Assembly (NCBI GenBank): GCA_029891345.1
Contig: CM057009.1
Coordinates: 227,503,620 to 227,567,619 of the forward strand
From: Dryococelus australis
Taxonomy: Eukaryota > Arthropoda > Insecta > Phasmatodea > Phasmatidae
Direction: 5' to 3'
DNA: 64,000 nucleotides
Position numbers and translations under genes: made by a program. Below the pieces are notes generated by a model. That model ran no database searches and was not told where the DNA came from. It saw nothing but the letters and a program-made list of their open reading frames with translations. Below are positions 35,750-47,738 of this stretch, piece after piece; position 1 is the first letter of the stretch; each line of letters opens with the position of its first letter.

Positions 35750-36600
35750 ATGATGGTCATTTATTCAAACAAAAACCGTAAAATTTGGTACCGTATTTTT
35801 TTTCAGATGACAGCAGTAAAAATGTTTTTTATGCATGTATCTGTATGTATTTATACAATTACAATATTACTTTTCTACTTATATAAACTTTTGTTGCATC
35901 AGTGTATTATGTAAAGCTGGATACGCGATACGGAACAATTACCAGACTTGATAATTCTATTTTTTTTATTTTAGCTCCGGGTTTCTTTGAACTCGCCACT
36001 TCGCCTACACTCTCTGTGGAAGAAGATACAAGCTTGCATCAGCTCTGCAGTAGAGGCATGCATACACCGTTACCTTCAAGAATATGTATATATGCATTGT
36101 TTTCAGCTGTCTACAGCCCAACTTCAATGACAGACGAAGTTACGAGGTCGCACCGGTTCTGGAATGTGTGTGTGTGTGTGAATTGCTGGTGGTTTCATTT
36201 GGTGTTAAGGCCGCGTACACACATTCCAGAGCTGTTGCGAGCCTTCAGCTCGAGAACCACTCTAGTCCTCAATAGGTACTGCTTCAAATTCATCGAGCTG
36301 CAGAGCTCACAAAAATTTTATGATGAAGGTATGTGGTTCCATTTTGATGGGTTGTTTGTACATAATTCCTCAACATCACATTTAAACGGTACGGTACTAC
36401 AAACCTCTTTACAGTTTCGTTTACATATTCTTTTGCTTATCTTCTTCCATAAGTGAATTATAAGCCAGGTGTTTGCGACATTGGTCCTTCTTTGGGGGAA
36501 AACAAACCGAAATTATATTAATTAAAAATGGTTATATTTTTAGCAAGGGACACAGAAGGCAAATTTTTTCTTTACAACTTGCCTGGAATTCCTGGTGCAT
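35750..36600. other. Stretch with open frames but no recognised gene
   Basis: A plus-strand frame at 35,902-36,456 stays open for about 184 codons without motifs. A short (TG)n at 36,165-36,180 interrupts it. The segment 36,000-36,330 is locally GC-richer. I see no family signature and do not call a gene. Confidence 0.35.
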
Positions 36601-36616
36601 TATGGAAATATTTATA

Positions 36617-37194
36617 CTAGTATCCAAATACTTTCTTGTGCTCTTCTGTCGGCAATAACGGGACTCCCAGAATGTACTGTCGGATATGGTTGTCATCTTC
36701 TTCCGAAAACATATTATGAGGGGTATGTTTTCCTCGTCTGTGAGGCTCAGGGATACCATATTTGCAGTTTGCAAGAGAACTTCTCATCAAAGCATCTGTG
36801 ATATTTAGGGTTGCCATAAACAATTCACAACATACGCGTCTCTTTTCATGGCCTATTTCAAAGGTGTATACATAGGTATAGTGCCTTCTGCTGTTTTTTA
36901 TTTGTCTGGTTGTTCGACTCTTTACTTTCTGCTCTATGTGACTAGCAATAAAGTGCAGTTGATTATCAGAGCTTTCCATACCACGCAAGGCAGTATATAA
37001 AGCAAACCTCTCTTTCTCGTTCACTAACTGTGAACACTCATGTATATGTTTACCTTCACCGGGTACCGGTAGCAATGGCTGACCTGGTCGTTCTACACCA
37101 GAGGTTCCAATGTAAGGTTCTCCACAGTGTCACTTCATTTTCCTCAGAGTCTTTTTCCACTTGCTACTATCACCTTTTATTTTCTTCTGAACAC
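36617..37194 (-). pseudogene. Exon of a transposon-type protein (WK..K / RVCC-type family)
   Basis: On the minus strand a polypyrimidine-like TTTACAG precedes coding sequence at 37,194, a plausible 3' splice site. The exon opens with a KIKGDSSKWKKTLRKMK-like block and, after a stop at about 37,130, continues open from 37,075 to 36,617. It has an ERFALYTAL block, YTYVYTFEIG, RRVCCELFMATLNI, then RRGKH and a final IRQYI..VPL block. The order WK.N..K, C...C, RVC..FF..TL.I, RGKH, IR.HI..P..SHY is that of a widespread invertebrate protein family that I associate with DNA transposons, from memory only. The final SHY motif is absent (EEHKKV instead). Probably a dead copy. Confidence 0.5.
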
Positions 37195-37199
37195 CTGTA

Positions 37200-38900
37200 A
37201 ATCAATTAAAGAATTAATAGCGAAAAGTTCATTTTGTAATTGTAGTTAGTTCACAGTTAAATCAACACTTTTTTCGTCATCCATTTCCATTTTGAATTGC
37301 ACTTTCTAAAAATAGTTTTTCAAGTCAGTTAATTCCGATATATTTTTTTTTTATCATTGTAACATTTTATTTTTTATTCATCATCCATTTCCTTTTTGAT
37401 TTGCACTTTCATAAAACTGTTTTTTCAAATTAGTTATATCATTTCTTGTACTTTCTTTTCCATTCAGTGTACTTATCAAAATAAATTTAACAAATGTTTG
37501 ACGATTCCTTATATTTTTGCAACAGAGTGCAATAGGAATCTATTAGATTATTCACCTTTCGAAAATATACTCTTATGAACACACTGTTTATATAAAAAAT
37601 TAAAATACAAAAATCGATACATTGCATTTTATTTCACATGTGATTTAATGCATTGATTGCATATACAGTTTTACAATAAATGTTTGTACTTGTGAATTTT
37701 CCAAGTAATATCCATTACCCAGTATCAAAAGTATAGAACAGTTTAGTTTAGACATACATACTTTACACCACTACGGTTAATGAAATTGAAACAGTAATAA
37801 TAATTATTACAATAAATGCTGTAAATATGGTACAATAATTGGTTATTTTATACATTTTATTATTATTTCATATGCTACACTGCTTACTTACATACTTACA
37901 TTTTACTTGACATACTACAATGAGGTAGTTATTAATTATTTTGTACGTAAAGTGAACAAAGTATGATATGTTACAATGCTTACATACTATGAAGTAGTTA
38001 TTGGTTATTTTGTAGAATGAAAGCAAAATGTATACAACAAAAAATGTAAAAGTGTAGACTGTTCTTGCGTTTTCTGTGCATGTACCCAATGGTCGTGTGC
38101 ATCCAACTTGTCTACTGGTTATTTTGTTTTACATAGTTATTTCCTGTCTGCAATCTCAAAAAAAAAATTTATTCTGCATTTAATGATTTAATTTTTTCCC
38201 CCAAATATTTTTTAATTACACACATGTATTGATTGTATATCAATTAAGTAAAGTTTTGGAGCATATTATTCATTACCATACTCACCGAGTTACTTTTCCT
38301 TAAGCCTTAGGCATGAAGTACTTCATGTGTGATGGTGACTGGCACTAGGAAAGGTGTTTCATTTAGCTTGACATTTACTCTACTCGCTCTGGTAAATACC
38401 CCATAGTAACCATAATCGTTCATTGCAAATTCACCACAATAAAAAACAAAGGACATTCAAATCTATTCCCCGAATACGCAAAATGTACAGGCAAGAAGTA
38501 CGAAATTCGCTGTAAAATGTATTCTAACATCCGACTTGCCCATTTTGTGTAGCCTACCGATATTGTCTCCAAGCGGTATATCTCTTAAACTGATAGTCTT
38601 GCACAATGCAGAATTTAATACCATCCCTCAACAACATACTTTAATATCTCATTAATCCCAATTTGCAAATGGGTATATTCCACTTGCGATTTTCCAGCTG
38701 ATTTTTCGCGGGCCAGTTGAAAGTTTCCAACACGTGCCAGTACAGTGTGGAGTCGCACACTAAATCATATCGTGACGAAAACTTGTGTGCATAAAATCAT
38801 AATCACATCATATTTCGGAAATTACTGCAAAAAGGAAACATGCAACTATGAACAAAAAAATTATACGAAAATACATATTGGCCAAGCCACACAACCGTTT
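37200..38900. other. AT-rich intergenic DNA
   Basis: Only short frames. 37,720-38,040 holds loosely repeated TTATTTTGTA and ACATACT words. No gene is supported. Confidence 0.5.
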
Positions 38901-38904
38901 ATAC

Positions 38905-39420
38905 TCACCTGGTAAGGAATAAGGCAGCACCAGCAGCTGGGCAATGAGTTGACCTAGACCTTGCCGACGAGTTAAGCAGATGAGCATATAGCTCTCGAAG
39001 AACTAGGGGGCCAGGTACACAATCTCCGATGTACCTGTTATGTCCGGCGATCAGTAGCTGTGCTATGATTAGACCTGGCGTGAAGCTCTCGAAGATCTGG
39101 GTGGCCACGTGAAACTATCTCTGGTGAACCTGTTACGTCCCGCTAACAGCAGCTGGGCGATGAGTTGACCTGGTTATATGATAGGCCTTGTAGAGGTGAA
39201 ACTCTTGAAGATCTGGGTGGCCAACAACACGAACATTTACTCTCCCAGTGAGTCTGTTACACCTAGGCCTTTGCTCACAGATACGAGACGTGGAACTTCT
39301 TAAAAAATCGCCCTTGAATAGAGAGCACCAGCAGCTGGGCGATGGGTTGGTCGGGTTCGATTGCGATCGACCTTGAGGATGAGTTATACAGATGGGCGTA
39401 AGATCTTGATTGCACACTCC
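38905..39420. repeat. Tandem repeat of about 110-150 bp units, GC-rich island
   Basis: Three to four units share CAGCAGCTGGGCGATGAGTTGACC, GAAGCTCTCGAAGATCTGGGTGGCC-like and CTGTTATGTCC words (read in pieces of less than 20 bases each: CAGCTGGGCGATGAGTTG, TCGAAGATCTGGGTGGCC). The block is markedly GC-richer than both flanks. Open minus-strand frames over it are repeat-derived. Confidence 0.8.
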
Positions 39421-39894
39421 CGCATACAGTGGTTGACCTTCCTTGCCACTAATTTGCTTTTATTTCATTAATCCAAAGTATCCCGGTTGAAATTCTAATA
39501 CAAGGCCCAAAGGAACTTGTCTGTGTTCTCCAGGAAGGAGATACTCATTTTCTAGTGCTTATATATCTGCACCGATGGAGCCATCATTAGCATAAGTAGG
39601 CATATTAGCTAACGGGATCAATTTAATAACTTTTATAAATTATGGATATTGCTCAATGTTGTAAAATACCTGTTGTATTGCATCAGCACGCTCTAAGAAT
39701 CTCTCTGCTATACTGATACCTCTTCGAAGTTTTGCTCTCTGTATATACAGTATCTATTGTGACACTTTGAGCTTTCCAGCATGAAATTATTGTTCAACCT
39801 GTCTCGCCCAGAAACATGTGATCACCGCCAATCCTGCATCCAACGTCCGGTTTTTCCCACTCCGATAAACACGCAGAAGGACATTGTGAACATT

Positions 39895-39935
39895 GCATCA
39901 TGACGTCAGAGCAAACTCGAGCTCTCATTGGAACA
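39895..39935 (+). promoter_or_regulatory. Partial copy of the CRE/CCAAT promoter-like module
   Basis: TGACGTCAGAGCAAACTCGA followed by GCTCTCATTGG closely matches the core seen at 59,735-59,765 and, on the other strand, at 52,600-52,635. It contains a perfect CRE-type TGACGTCA and an inverted CCAAT box. The TATA part of the module is not present here. Confidence 0.6.
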
Positions 39936-40167
39936 AGCAACTTACACATTTCATCTGCAATGTGGCATCATGACAAAAAAATGTAGAAAATTGCAGAATT
40001 GCTTTAATAGTGAATGATTTCCGAAAGTGTTTATTTCCTGTGCTGGTTATGTATTCGTTTTTCAATAAATATTTTTTTCATGCTGGTCGTGTTGTTTATT
40101 TTCCTGTTAACAATTTCCTCACGAAAAGTAAAGAGCATCAATGATTTGTTAAAAGTGTTGTCATAAG

Positions 40168-41417
40168 ATGGATTCAGATGCAGAATTTGATTCAGCTATT
40201 GAAAGGAAATCAAAGAAAAGGCGAAGGTCGGAAAGCAATTTAGAATCCAACAATAACGTATCCGGCTAAAAAAAATTGCATGGACGCCATAATAGTTGTA
40301 GATTTGAATAAAACATTAATAGAAGACAATATGGTTCCTTATCCAAATTCGAATGAGTTTATCGCAAACTAAAAGAAGTATTATCGTTGGATATTTTCGT
40401 GCAGTGCTGCGAACGAATCACATGTAAATTCGTTCCCGCATATGTTTGCAGAATCAAATGCTATCATAGATGTGATTACCGGATACATAAATAAATGTAA
40501 GCCTGTAAATATGGTGTGCGATTAAAGAACAGATTTATCTGCATTAGCAGGACCCAGTTTTCTCATTGACGATAATCATAATAACTTGGTAGCAAGTTGT
40601 TATAATCATGCCATAAACGTTACAGAATACTACGTGCGGTCAACTGGCAAATATAAAATAGCAGTGACTTATCAACAAATTTTGAACGAGATTGAAAATC
40701 TAGTGAGTTTGTGGTACCGTCGTAGACATTGACGAATTGTCTTGTATTTTTCGGTAAAATGTATTAATTAATTTTGAAATAACATTTGTTATAAGAATGG
40801 GAAATTCTAACAGTTAAAATGCTAACTATGAAGGTCTTGATATTCCAGAAGAAAATCTACTGCCAGGGCCATTAAATGCAAACAATTCACAATGTTCGCA
40901 GCTTCAAAACAAGCATCTGATTGCATTTTCGTCGCCAATTTCGGAAGATCAGCAGCGAAACGTGGCCAAAAGGTTTCACGATTTTCAAGAAACGAACAAT
41001 CTCATGTTGATATAAAATCGGGCGGTGGTGGATTCTAACTGGAAAACCGAACTCCAAAGACGGGGATACAAGCTCTCGACAGTTACCAAAGGAAATTAAA
41101 ATTTTTCCATCATATAAAAACTTTTTCACATAACTGAAAATAAGTCAATTATTCTATTGCACGGAACCACAAACAAAGTGGACAAGTTTCAGACTCAAGT
41201 TTGCCTATGTAACAGTGCAGATTATTCGGAGGATGGAATCAACGACAGTGATATTGCTACTGTTAGTGACTTCAGCAAATTTCGATTTCAAAACAATGTA
41301 GATATGTTGACTTCACTTAATTTGAAATTGTTCACAAACTTTGATTACAAAGTTTACATTTTACCAGTATCTGTATATAAACCTAAGTTTAAACTGATTC
41401 CTTTAGAAAGTGAGTAA
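40168..41417 (+). pseudogene. Unrecognised coding remnants at the start of the virus-like block
   Basis: An ATG at 40,168 opens a short acidic/basic frame (MDSDAEFDSAIERKSKKRRR) that stops after about 33 codons. Protein-like plus-strand pieces follow at 40,828-41,013 (a YEGLDIPEENLLPGPLNA block) and 41,157-41,417. Codon content looks protein-coding on the plus strand, but stops and frame changes break it. No domain is recognised. Orientation agrees with the following genes. Confidence 0.35.
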
Positions 41418-41639
41418 AGCTATTTTAATTGCATATCTGCATCATCTTATAATGTTTTGTATAAAGCGATCAACACATTAGCTCTGGTTCGCCACAAAAA
41501 CCAAATGTGTCCCGTGTCCGTACTGAACAATCCAAACATACCGAAATACGAAATAAATAATTTGCTTTGAAATCTTGCTATGCTAAATTATGGACAACTA
41601 TAATTTTATATATGTAATGTAAACTATATTACTGTTAGG

Positions 41640-42661
41640 GCTTGTTAATGATACTATAAAATTTTGCGGTGAAATTTTGGCTCTGAAAGATTCGGATAAT
41701 TTCAATTTCAAAATTTTGTATTCTTCGTTTGAAAATTGTGCTAAAATTTCGGTAGTCGATGGTGTAATAGACGAAAATTGAGCTTTTCAAATACAATATC
41801 AATGTCATAAAATATTGATTACATTTTTCGACAGTACATCATCTAAGAAACTCTCCACCAGTTATAGTCATGGGCCGATATATCTGCGTTTATTTGCCGA
41901 TGCGGAAATACAGTCATTCCACACCATATACCAATTGGTTATTGGGACAGATAATACTCAACTGTAATTCTCTAAAAAGTAATGGGAAACATTTCGAAAT
42001 TTATTCAGAGACGATCAGCATGGAAAATTTTTCTGCAGATTCAGAGTTAAAAGTTAACATTTCTAATTTAGGTATTCAAGTGTGGACTGGTAACATTGAC
42101 GTTAAGCAATTAACTTTCTTTCACGGATCAAATGTGAGCATGGAATAAAATGAAAAAGTGGTCAAGCACGTTTTTGATTCTGAATCTCAAGTTACATTTA
42201 CTAATATTCCTGTAAATGATGCAAAATTAATTTTCAGAGATACCATAAATAAAAATTACTTATACCCAACCATGATCTGTTCTTTACAAGCCAGATCTCC
42301 TTTCAAACAATATGAAAGACTCCCCAGAGTATTCTATTGCGACATAGGTGATAAAATATCTGTGGCTGATGAATTCAACTCGAGTGAAAAATATTATGCA
42401 CTATTTTGTAGAAAAGCACATTCGGGATTGACTACACATCTAAACTATATAATCACGAACGATTTTCAACCTGTGCTGATTTTTTATGTTATAGATGATA
42501 ATGTTCTCAAACTTTTTAAAGACAGTAATTTTAAGTTAGAATATAGTTACAAACAACAAATTTTAACCTTCGGAGAAAAACAATGTCGAAAATACATCAT
42601 GATTGCCAAAGATGGATTTACCAATTACGATAAGACGTTAAGTTTCCCTCACTCAGAGTAA
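41640..42661 (+). pseudogene. Unrecognised virus-like gene, broken
   Basis: Plus-strand coding can be followed from about 41,640. It reads through a GPIYLRLFADAEIQSFHTI block (41,872-41,928) and then shifts frame. From about 41,950 it is open to 42,147, where a TAA interrupts, and it resumes in a frame open to TAA at 42,661 (about 165 codons). The last part has an FYCDIGDKISVADEF block and aromatic-rich strands, suggesting an all-beta protein. No signal peptide is seen. At least one frameshift and two stops. I do not recognise the family. It sits among genes with viral hallmarks and in the same orientation as most of them. Confidence 0.45.
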
Positions 42662-42919
42662 GTTTTTACGATTAAATATATGACAAACAAACAAATATAG
42701 TAGGCATGTTTGAGAACCAGCCAAATTTTTCCATTCAAGTCGTCCCGTATATTGTCAAATCAATACAAAATGCTTGCAAACTTGGTACATTCGCAAGACG
42801 AATACTTATATTCGGGCATTTCCCATAATTGCGGTATTTAAACTGTATGTATTAATTGGCTTAAAAGATTAATGCATGTATTCTGGTAATCAAAATACGA
42901 TAGTTCCAACGCATTAAAT

Positions 42920-43660
42920 AAAAACGTGTTTAGCTTTCATAATAACTTACAAAAGTCTATCATGTTTTCTTTTATTTGCGATAAGAGTGTTCAATTTTGT
43001 TTGAACATTGCCCAAACCATTCAAATGTTAGCTGAGTGCATTAAATACGAAGTAATATTAATAATTTTGGGCACATCATTAGATAATCGTAATTGGGAAA
43101 TAATGCTGAATACAAATCAGTAAAATATGGAGCAGGATAAAAAAAAATACACATCAACTGGTTACTTTTGATGGTTTAAATTGTTTGGTTTTTAGTAGAA
43201 AATTCTCTCTGTCCGCCTCCGATAATGTGAGAGTAACGTGTAAATTAAATAATAAATCCTACGCAATGGTACTTACAAAAAACTATCAGAGTTATGTGCC
43301 CTCCCCCAAAGATGATTTCTTTTTTACTGTTAAAAAAAAGTATTCCTCCGAAAGGAGTATTCTATACACCAGATGTTGTATACGTTTACATGAAATTTGA
43401 TCACGCCCATTATAATTGATCTTGTTTCAATGGAGTAGACGGTTTGAACAGAATAATAGAACTGGATTCAAAAGAACAGGTTTTGAAATTTAATGAATCA
43501 AATGTTTTAAAATATAGTAAATCGGATACTCATTTAATCATTTCACTGCTAATTGCGATACAAAATCTGTATATGTTGTGCAAAATAGTATCGAGTTAAA
43601 AAAATTAAATATCTATGATTATTGCATTACAAAATGATGTATAATGTGAACAATTTATGT
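42920..43660 (+). pseudogene. Unrecognised coding remnants
   Basis: Open plus-strand pieces at 42,926-43,123, 43,185-43,400 (a SASDNVRVTCKLNN block and a SPKDDFFFTVKK block) and 43,440-43,600 have protein-like composition but differ in frame. They are probably one broken gene. No domain is recognised. Confidence 0.35.
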
Positions 43661-43789
43661 TTTATAATGTTGGAGAAAGACATAAATAAAGTACTTTCGA
43701 ATGCAATGAATGTTTATAATTAGAAGTATGACAATGCACAACTGAACAAATACAGTAATTAAATCATTAGTAATTATTTTAAAGGAAGT

Positions 43790-44144
43790 TTCCAATGAAT
43801 GCATCGAATTGTCCCAACCCAATATTAAAATCCTACTGACCCAGCAAACCTCATCTAAATCATTGTATGTGGGCATGAATACTCTCGTCATAGACACTGC
43901 CAAATTATCCACGAATAACCATCAACGTTTTCGTAATGACGTTTATTTAACCTATGGAAATTCGCCAATATTGGGAAATATAGTTTTAAAAGAAATTATC
44001 AACTTTTTGAATTTGAAACTTACAGATTACGTACCTCGAGATACCGGTTCTACTAGAGTGGTCGTTTTGAGAAACCTTGACCATGCAGATGCCGTGGAAC
44101 TAATGGAATTTCAAAAAATTATGCCAGAATTGAAAGAGAGTTAA
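43790..44144 (+). pseudogene. Unrecognised virus-like gene fragment
   Basis: A plus-strand frame is open for about 115 codons and ends with TAA at 44,144. It contains a YVGMNTLVIDTAKLSTNN block and a TRVVVLRNLDHADAVELMEF block. There is no clear ATG; upstream coding (KEVSNECIELSQPN) reads in the same frame. It is a coherent, compositionally protein-like stretch in decayed surroundings. No family match by eye. Confidence 0.4.
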
Positions 44145-44229
44145 TTTTATTTGCACTGCAAAATTCGTTATTTTTTATAACGCGGATTTTTCGTAAACAA
44201 AGTCAACAATATTGCAGTATTTTTTATAG

Positions 44230-44549
44230 CTTCGTATATTACTGAAGTGAAATGTGGCCTTAATACGAATTCATACGACACAACCATTCGAGATAAAAAT
44301 TACAACCTAATTAAGGTCGGCATGTTGTACCAAAATAACGACGTAACATACAATATGAATAAAAATCATAGAACTGTCGTTGTATGTTTGAATAAAATTT
44401 GTATTAACAACCATATATGTATAAATGGTTACGAATTTTTATGCAGCATGATCACCCTCCATTTTCATTTCGATAAACGTTATAAATTTTTCGAATATTA
44501 TAATGACATTTTCCAACACAATATCATGTCAGCGAATAAAGAGGTTTAG
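44230..44549 (+). pseudogene. Unrecognised virus-like gene fragment
   Basis: A plus-strand frame of about 100 codons, with the stop at 44,549. It is rich in Asn, Tyr and Cys and has an NICINGYEFLCSMITLHFHF-like core (residues interspersed with NNH). It sits 85 bp after the previous fragment in a different frame, so it could belong to the same broken gene or to a separate one. Confidence 0.35.
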
Positions 44550-44559
44550 ATATTTTTAT

Positions 44560-46300
44560 GTTATAATTACTTTGATTTAAATGTAATCAATAAGGTTGGG
44601 CAAAATCATGTATTGCTAATTTGTTGGCGAGAAGATGTGCCACCTCCGATATATGTTTTAGCACTATCGTTTCAATTAAATCCCTGAATCATTGTGTTTA
44701 GTAATATTATATTTACGAGTACTTGTCCTAGAGAAACAAACTATTAAATGTTAATACAAGAAACAACTTTATTATCAAAAATAAAAGAAAATTTACAAGA
44801 AAATACTTCCATTGACTCAAAATATTCTTATGCAATTATGCAGATAACAAATGTTTGTAAATACAAGTTCATAGATCAATTTCACTAACCACCTAAACAC
44901 GATATTATAGAATTCAACAGTGAAAATACACAGTATTTCAGTGTGAGTACCAATATTTACAATAATAGTACAAGTGTAGACATTTATTCTGTAGGAAACA
45001 TGCAACAACCTTTTTATCTGCCATAAAATTACGAAAAAACTGATGGTGTGATTTCTCCTTGGAAAAATTCGATATGGAATACAATAAAAGTAAAAACACC
45101 TTAGCCCTTAACTGCATATTTGATCATATGTTGTTTACAAATTACTGCAATATTTGCAGTAAGAATACATCATCATCGTTCAATCAAAAAAGTATAAGTC
45201 TACATGAAATGTAACCTGCATAATATAAATTTTCTTTTACGTAAGGTCCAAGTTAACAATCAACTGCTGTAATAAATGTGATACAATTTGCAGTTAAGAG
45301 ATAAAAATTAATAAATTCTCTGATTTTATCAGTTTTGGTAGAATCATTCACTTGTTACGAAAATGCATCACTAAATATATGTCTGGTGCAAATGTGCCAA
45401 CAAATAAATTAACAATTTTTTTAATGTAGACAATTAATCACTAATATACGATGAAGAGTATGATTTACTGAAAAAATAAAAATTCAGAAGATTATGTTCC
45501 CCTAAAAATATTGACTAACATTGTATCAAAAGATTGTATGCTGGAGCCATTCTTCATTTAATCATTTTAATGTCATATGATGAATCATTTGCAAACGAAA
45601 ATGTGAGTAAAAATATTTTTATAGACATGGCTTCATCTATAAACGAAATATCAGCACACTTGTTTGTGATGCGAGGTTTTAATATAATAATGTACATTTA
45701 CATATGAAGTCTAAAATCGGCAATGTTGAATTGGAGCATTTTAAAACTCAAAGAAATCTGAAAAGATTACAGCTGCTCCCAATCAGTATTTACAGTACAT
45801 AAACGTTAGAATTTCTAGATAAAATGTTTGCCTTGAGAGGTATCAAGTGAAATGTGAACATCAGATGTTCTATCGCAAGAGCGAAAAAAAGGAACGGATT
45901 TGGAAAGGGGGGGGGGGGGTATTACTGGCTCTGCGCCAGACCTCTTTCCTTCGGAATAGAGGTTAACAGGATCTGAGCAACTGCTTTAAAAGATGCTGGA
46001 AGTTAGTAGTAAACCAACAAAAAATCTGACAAGATCAACAGGATGGACCATCAAGAGAAGTGCCATGGGTGTTTCGGCAGGTATGAACTCTGAAGGGGGT
46101 GCGGCTGGTGGATGATTTCAAAATATCCGAGGCAGCCGCATCCGAGTAGTGTGTGAACTGTTAAGAGTGGCAGGCGTTACGTTTGAAAATCCTAAGGTAA
46201 ATTAAGTTTTGAAAAGTAATATTCCCGAGACAAGTTGTTGCAAATCGGTCAAAATGTTGGAAAATTTTCGTTATTTTATATATTTACTTTTAGACACATG
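44560..46300. other. Mostly decayed sequence with a 13 bp poly-G tract
   Basis: Only short protein-like scraps (for example 45,570-45,690 on the plus strand). A pure run of 13 G lies at 45,907-45,919, and the following 45,920-46,190 is GC-richer. No gene is supported. Confidence 0.4.
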
Positions 46301-46324
46301 GCAGCCAAAAATTATCGAGAGAAT

Positions 46325-46445
46325 TTCTGAAAACTATAGATTAGAATAAACACGGTTTGACTGCCAATGCTGTGTTTCAAAAAAATTTGTGTAAATTATA
46401 GTTTTGAACAAACACTGTTTGACTGCCAATTTTGTGATTCAAGAG
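46325..46445. repeat. Direct tandem repeat of about 70 bp
   Basis: AAACACGGTTTGACTGCCAAT (46,349 onwards) recurs as AAACACTGTTTGACTGCCAAT (46,410 onwards), each followed by TTGTGATTC/TGTGTTTCA-like sequence: two copies of one unit. Confidence 0.75.
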
Positions 46446-46605
46446 AAAAGTTAATCACTGAGCCGGTGAGTTGCGAATTTAGACCTTACGTGCAATGGTC
46501 TAAACCCGGCCGGACGAACAAACTAATTGGAAGACACGATTCCAAGCAAGTTAACAAACTACTTATATGATATGCAGGTAAGTGTTAATGAAATAGAAAT
46601 CATTT

Positions 46606-46869
46606 TTAATGGAATGTAATTTTGGATGAATATTTTTTTTTATACTTGTTACTAAAGTCATGTATTAAATAATTAATATTTTTGTATAACGCACAATGTT
46701 CTTCAAAAGAAACTGCAAGTTGTTCATTTTCCCAGGATGCAATTATATCTTCAATTAGAAACAAACATTTTACTTGTACTTCAATGATGTGACCAGCAGA
46801 TTCACTAACATCGTACAAAAATTGAGGGCGAGCATGAATAGGAACTTTATTGACTTTGCAATCGTACAC
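46606..46869 (-). CDS. Unrecognised small ORF, minus strand
   Basis: An open minus-strand frame of up to about 87 codons ends at 46,606. It has a HARPQFLYDVSESAGHIIEV block and a SWENEQLAVSFEEHCALYKN block, which look protein-like. The first in-frame ATG is at the extreme start, so the N-terminus is uncertain. No domain is recognised. It faces the dUTPase-like gene across the 47.1-47.7 kb minisatellite. Confidence 0.35.
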   Translation of the reverse strand: MYDCKVNKVPIHARPQFLYDVSESAGHIIEVQVKCLFLIEDIIASWENEQLAVSFEEHCALYKNINYLIHDFSNKYKKKYSSKITFH

Positions 46870-47079
46870 AACCGAATAGGATGTTTCGAAAACTAAATAG
46901 TTATCATAACAACTGCCAATGATGCATTCCGATATATTGAAATATATAACTTCTTTGTGTTAGGCAACTAACCATTTGATTTGTTAAAGTTTTCCTTTGC
47001 ATCCAAAACACGACGTTAGGTTAAGACGAGCTTGCACATTGCAAAATAACATTTTTTTAATTTTGCACTGGTATTTACA

Positions 47080-47680
47080 ATCCTTTGAAGCTTTGTTTTA
47101 GAAGCTTCATTTTGAGAGCTTTGTTTTACGAACTTCGTGTGGGGAGTTTCGTTTTAGGAGCTTCGTTTAGAGAGTTCCGTTAAGGGAGGTCCATTTTAGG
47201 AGCTTCGTTAAGGGAGTTTTTTTTAGAGAGTTTCGTTTTAGGATCTTCGTTTAGGGAGCTTTGTTTTAGGAGTTTCATTTTAGGAGCTTTGTTGATAGAA
47301 CTTCGTTTTAGGAGGTTAATTTTTTTGGAGCTTCGTTTTAGGAGGTCGCTTTTTGGAGCTTCGTTTTAAGAGGTTCGTTTTCTAAGCTTCGTTTCAGGAG
47401 GTTCGTTTTTGAAGCTTAGTTTTAGGAGGTATGTTTTTGGAGCTTCGTTTTAGGAGGTTCGAATTAGAAGCTTCATTTTAGGAGGTTCGTATTTTGAGCT
47501 TCCTTTAGGGAGCTCCATTTGAGGAATCTTCGTTTTAGGAGATTCGTTAAGGGAGTTACATTTTAGGAAGCTTCATTTAAGGAGCTTCGTTTAGAGAGTT
47601 CCGTTTTTGGGAAGTGAATGGAGAGCTTCGCTTTAGGAGCTTCGTTTTAGGAGGGTTTTTTTTGGAGCTTCGTAAGAGAG
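47080..47680. repeat. Minisatellite of GAGCTTCGTTTTAGGAGGTTCG units
   Basis: About 600 bp of degenerate copies of a roughly 13-14 bp half-unit (TTTAGGAGCTTCG) that often pairs into 27 bp units. The plus strand is rich in G and T. It ends 60 bp upstream of the dUTPase-like gene and may serve or disturb its control region. Confidence 0.85.
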
Positions 47681-47738
47681 ATGATTTATATCTGAAGGGA
47701 GAGGGTATATATAACCTATCAATAATAAGCATTATCAC

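Noticed and set aside
35902-36456. 184-codon plus-strand frame
   Set aside because: No ATG-supported start tied to a promoter, no motif, and it runs through a (TG)n tract; not enough to call a gene.
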